Part shown: positions 5,266-5,921 of the stretch, in pieces
Layout of the letters: every line of letters starts with the position of its first letter
Position numbering within the stretch: the stretch's first letter is position 1
Source of the DNA: Candidatus Bathyarchaeota archaeon
Lineage (GTDB): Archaea > Thermoproteota > Bathyarchaeia > TCS64
Length of the DNA stretch: 5,921 nt
Direction: 5' to 3'
Assembly (NCBI GenBank): GCA_016934355.1
Contig: JAFGTA010000095.1
Location: forward strand, 1 to 5,921
The notes under the pieces: generated by a model
Told to the model about the DNA's origin: nothing
The model's input: only the letters and a program-made list of their open reading frames with translations
The model's database searches: none
Position numbers and translations under genes: made by a program

Positions 5266-5921
5266 CTAGGGGAGAGAAACGACGCCCAGCACGGCCCTGC
5301 TTCTCGCCCCAGTTGCGGCTGGAATGTTACACGGCGTCCCCATCACGTGCTCGTTCGCCAGCAGCGCCATGAGCAGCGCCTCCTTGGCTTCCGAGGGGTA
5401 CCCGAGCCGCGAGTAATCATGTAAGGGGAGGTTGAGCCTGCGACGCAATGACCCCACGATGTAGGGGTTCCTCGCCCCGCCTCCACTCAGATAAACCTCA
5501 TCTACCGAACCCCGTAGGTGGGTCTCGTAGGAGGAGGCGATGGACTCGACTGTTAGGGCCGAGACCGTGGCGACCACGTCCTCCGTGCACAGGCCCAGCT
5601 TCTCCGCCAAGGCGATGACGCCGGCGGTGTACTGCTCGCCGAACATCTCCCTGCCGGTGCTCTTAGGCGGCGACCTGCCGTAGAAGGGGTGCCTCAGAAG
5701 CTCCTCGAGCAGCCCCTCGTGGACCGTCCCTGATTCAGCTATTACCCCATCCTCGTCCTGAGCACCGCCTGTAAAGTGCTTGACAGCCGCGTCGATGATC
5801 ATGTTGCCAGGGCCGGTGTCGAAGGCCAGCAGCTCGTCGAGGCCGGCGCCCGCCGGCAGGTAGGTGAGATTGCTGATGCCGCCCAGGTTATGGGCGCTGC
5901 GCGCCAGCGTGGGGTGGGCCA
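5266..5921 (-). CDS. anmK: Anhydro-N-acetylmuramic acid kinase (AnmK) homologue, C-terminal part
   Basis: The open frame runs from the right edge to TAG 5266-5268, giving 217 residues, about the last 60% of a family that is near 370 residues long. In bacteria AnmK hydrolyses the 1,6-anhydro ring of anhydro-MurNAc and phosphorylates it to MurNAc-6-phosphate in cell-wall recycling. Family signatures in visible numbering: AHNLGGISNLTYLPAG (9-24), FDTGPGNM (33-40, with the conserved D34), PPKSTGRE (84-91), YLSGGGARNP (143-152), SEAKEALLMALLA (176-188) and PAATGA (200-205). These are the ATP- and sugar-binding segments of the hexokinase/actin-like fold, all intact, so the protein looks functional in this part. 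The N-terminal G-T-S-x-D-G-x-D motif lies outside the window. The in-frame ATG at 5802 is internal, since conserved sequence continues upstream of it. An archaeal substrate would be unknown, because typical archaea lack MurNAc. The family call is firm, the reaction inferred. Confidence 0.92.
   Translation of the reverse strand, partial: AHPTLARSAHNLGGISNLTYLPAGAGLDELLAFDTGPGNMIIDAAVKHFTGGAQDEDGVIAESGTVHEGLLEELLRHPFYGRSPPKSTGREMFGEQYTAGVIALAEKLGLCTEDVVATVSALTVESIASSYETHLRGSVDEVYLSGGGARNPYIVGSLRRRLNLPLHDYSRLGYPSEAKEALLMALLANEHVMGTPCNIPAATGARSRAVLGVVSLP

Noticed and set aside
1..5921. CRISPR arrays, tRNA or rRNA genes, insertion sequences, defence systems
   Set aside because: No regularly spaced repeats, cloverleaf-like sequence, transposase motif or defence-protein signature was found on either strand; nearly the whole window is accounted for by six ordinary genes.

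Overview
The window looks like a GC-rich chromosomal segment of an archaeon, probably a thermophilic member of the Thermoproteota in the broad sense. This is inferred from A/T-only TATA-like hexamers about 25-45 bases ahead of most starts, GTG and TTG starts, frequent AGG (Arg) and ATA (Ile) codons, very short gaps, one probably leaderless mRNA, T-run terminators, and an exported protease with several N-glycosylation sequons. No rRNA or other taxonomic marker is present, so the assignment is tentative.

Layout from left to right: the last 59 codons of a major facilitator-type transporter (+, 1-180); a complete membrane-bound family 2 glycosyltransferase (-, 186-1286), converging on the transporter with only 5 bases between the stops; a TPR protein (-, 1366-2253); a divergent promoter region (2254-2360) with two palindromic TATA-like boxes; a membrane-anchored S49 (SppA-like) serine protease fused to a C-terminal domain resembling DUF4350/class I amidotransferase folds (+, 2361-3953); a convergent intergenic region with one hairpin per side (3954-4024); an M20 metallopeptidase/deacylase of the ArgE/DapE type (-, 4025-5230); and the C-terminal 217 residues of an anhydro-N-acetylmuramic acid kinase (AnmK) homologue (-, 5266-5921, running off the right edge).

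There is no clear single operon. Three genes have their own plausible upstream promoter, and the M20 gene has a box in the 35-base gap after anmK. A loose theme is the cell envelope: a sugar-polymerising type glycosyltransferase, an outward-facing protease, a transporter and an amino-sugar kinase. This is only a context argument. No CRISPR array, tRNA, insertion sequence or obvious defence system is visible. The observations most worth following are the S49 fusion protein, the presence of anmK in an apparently archaeal genome, and an inverted repeat whose arm covers the presumed ribosome binding site of the glycosyltransferase.
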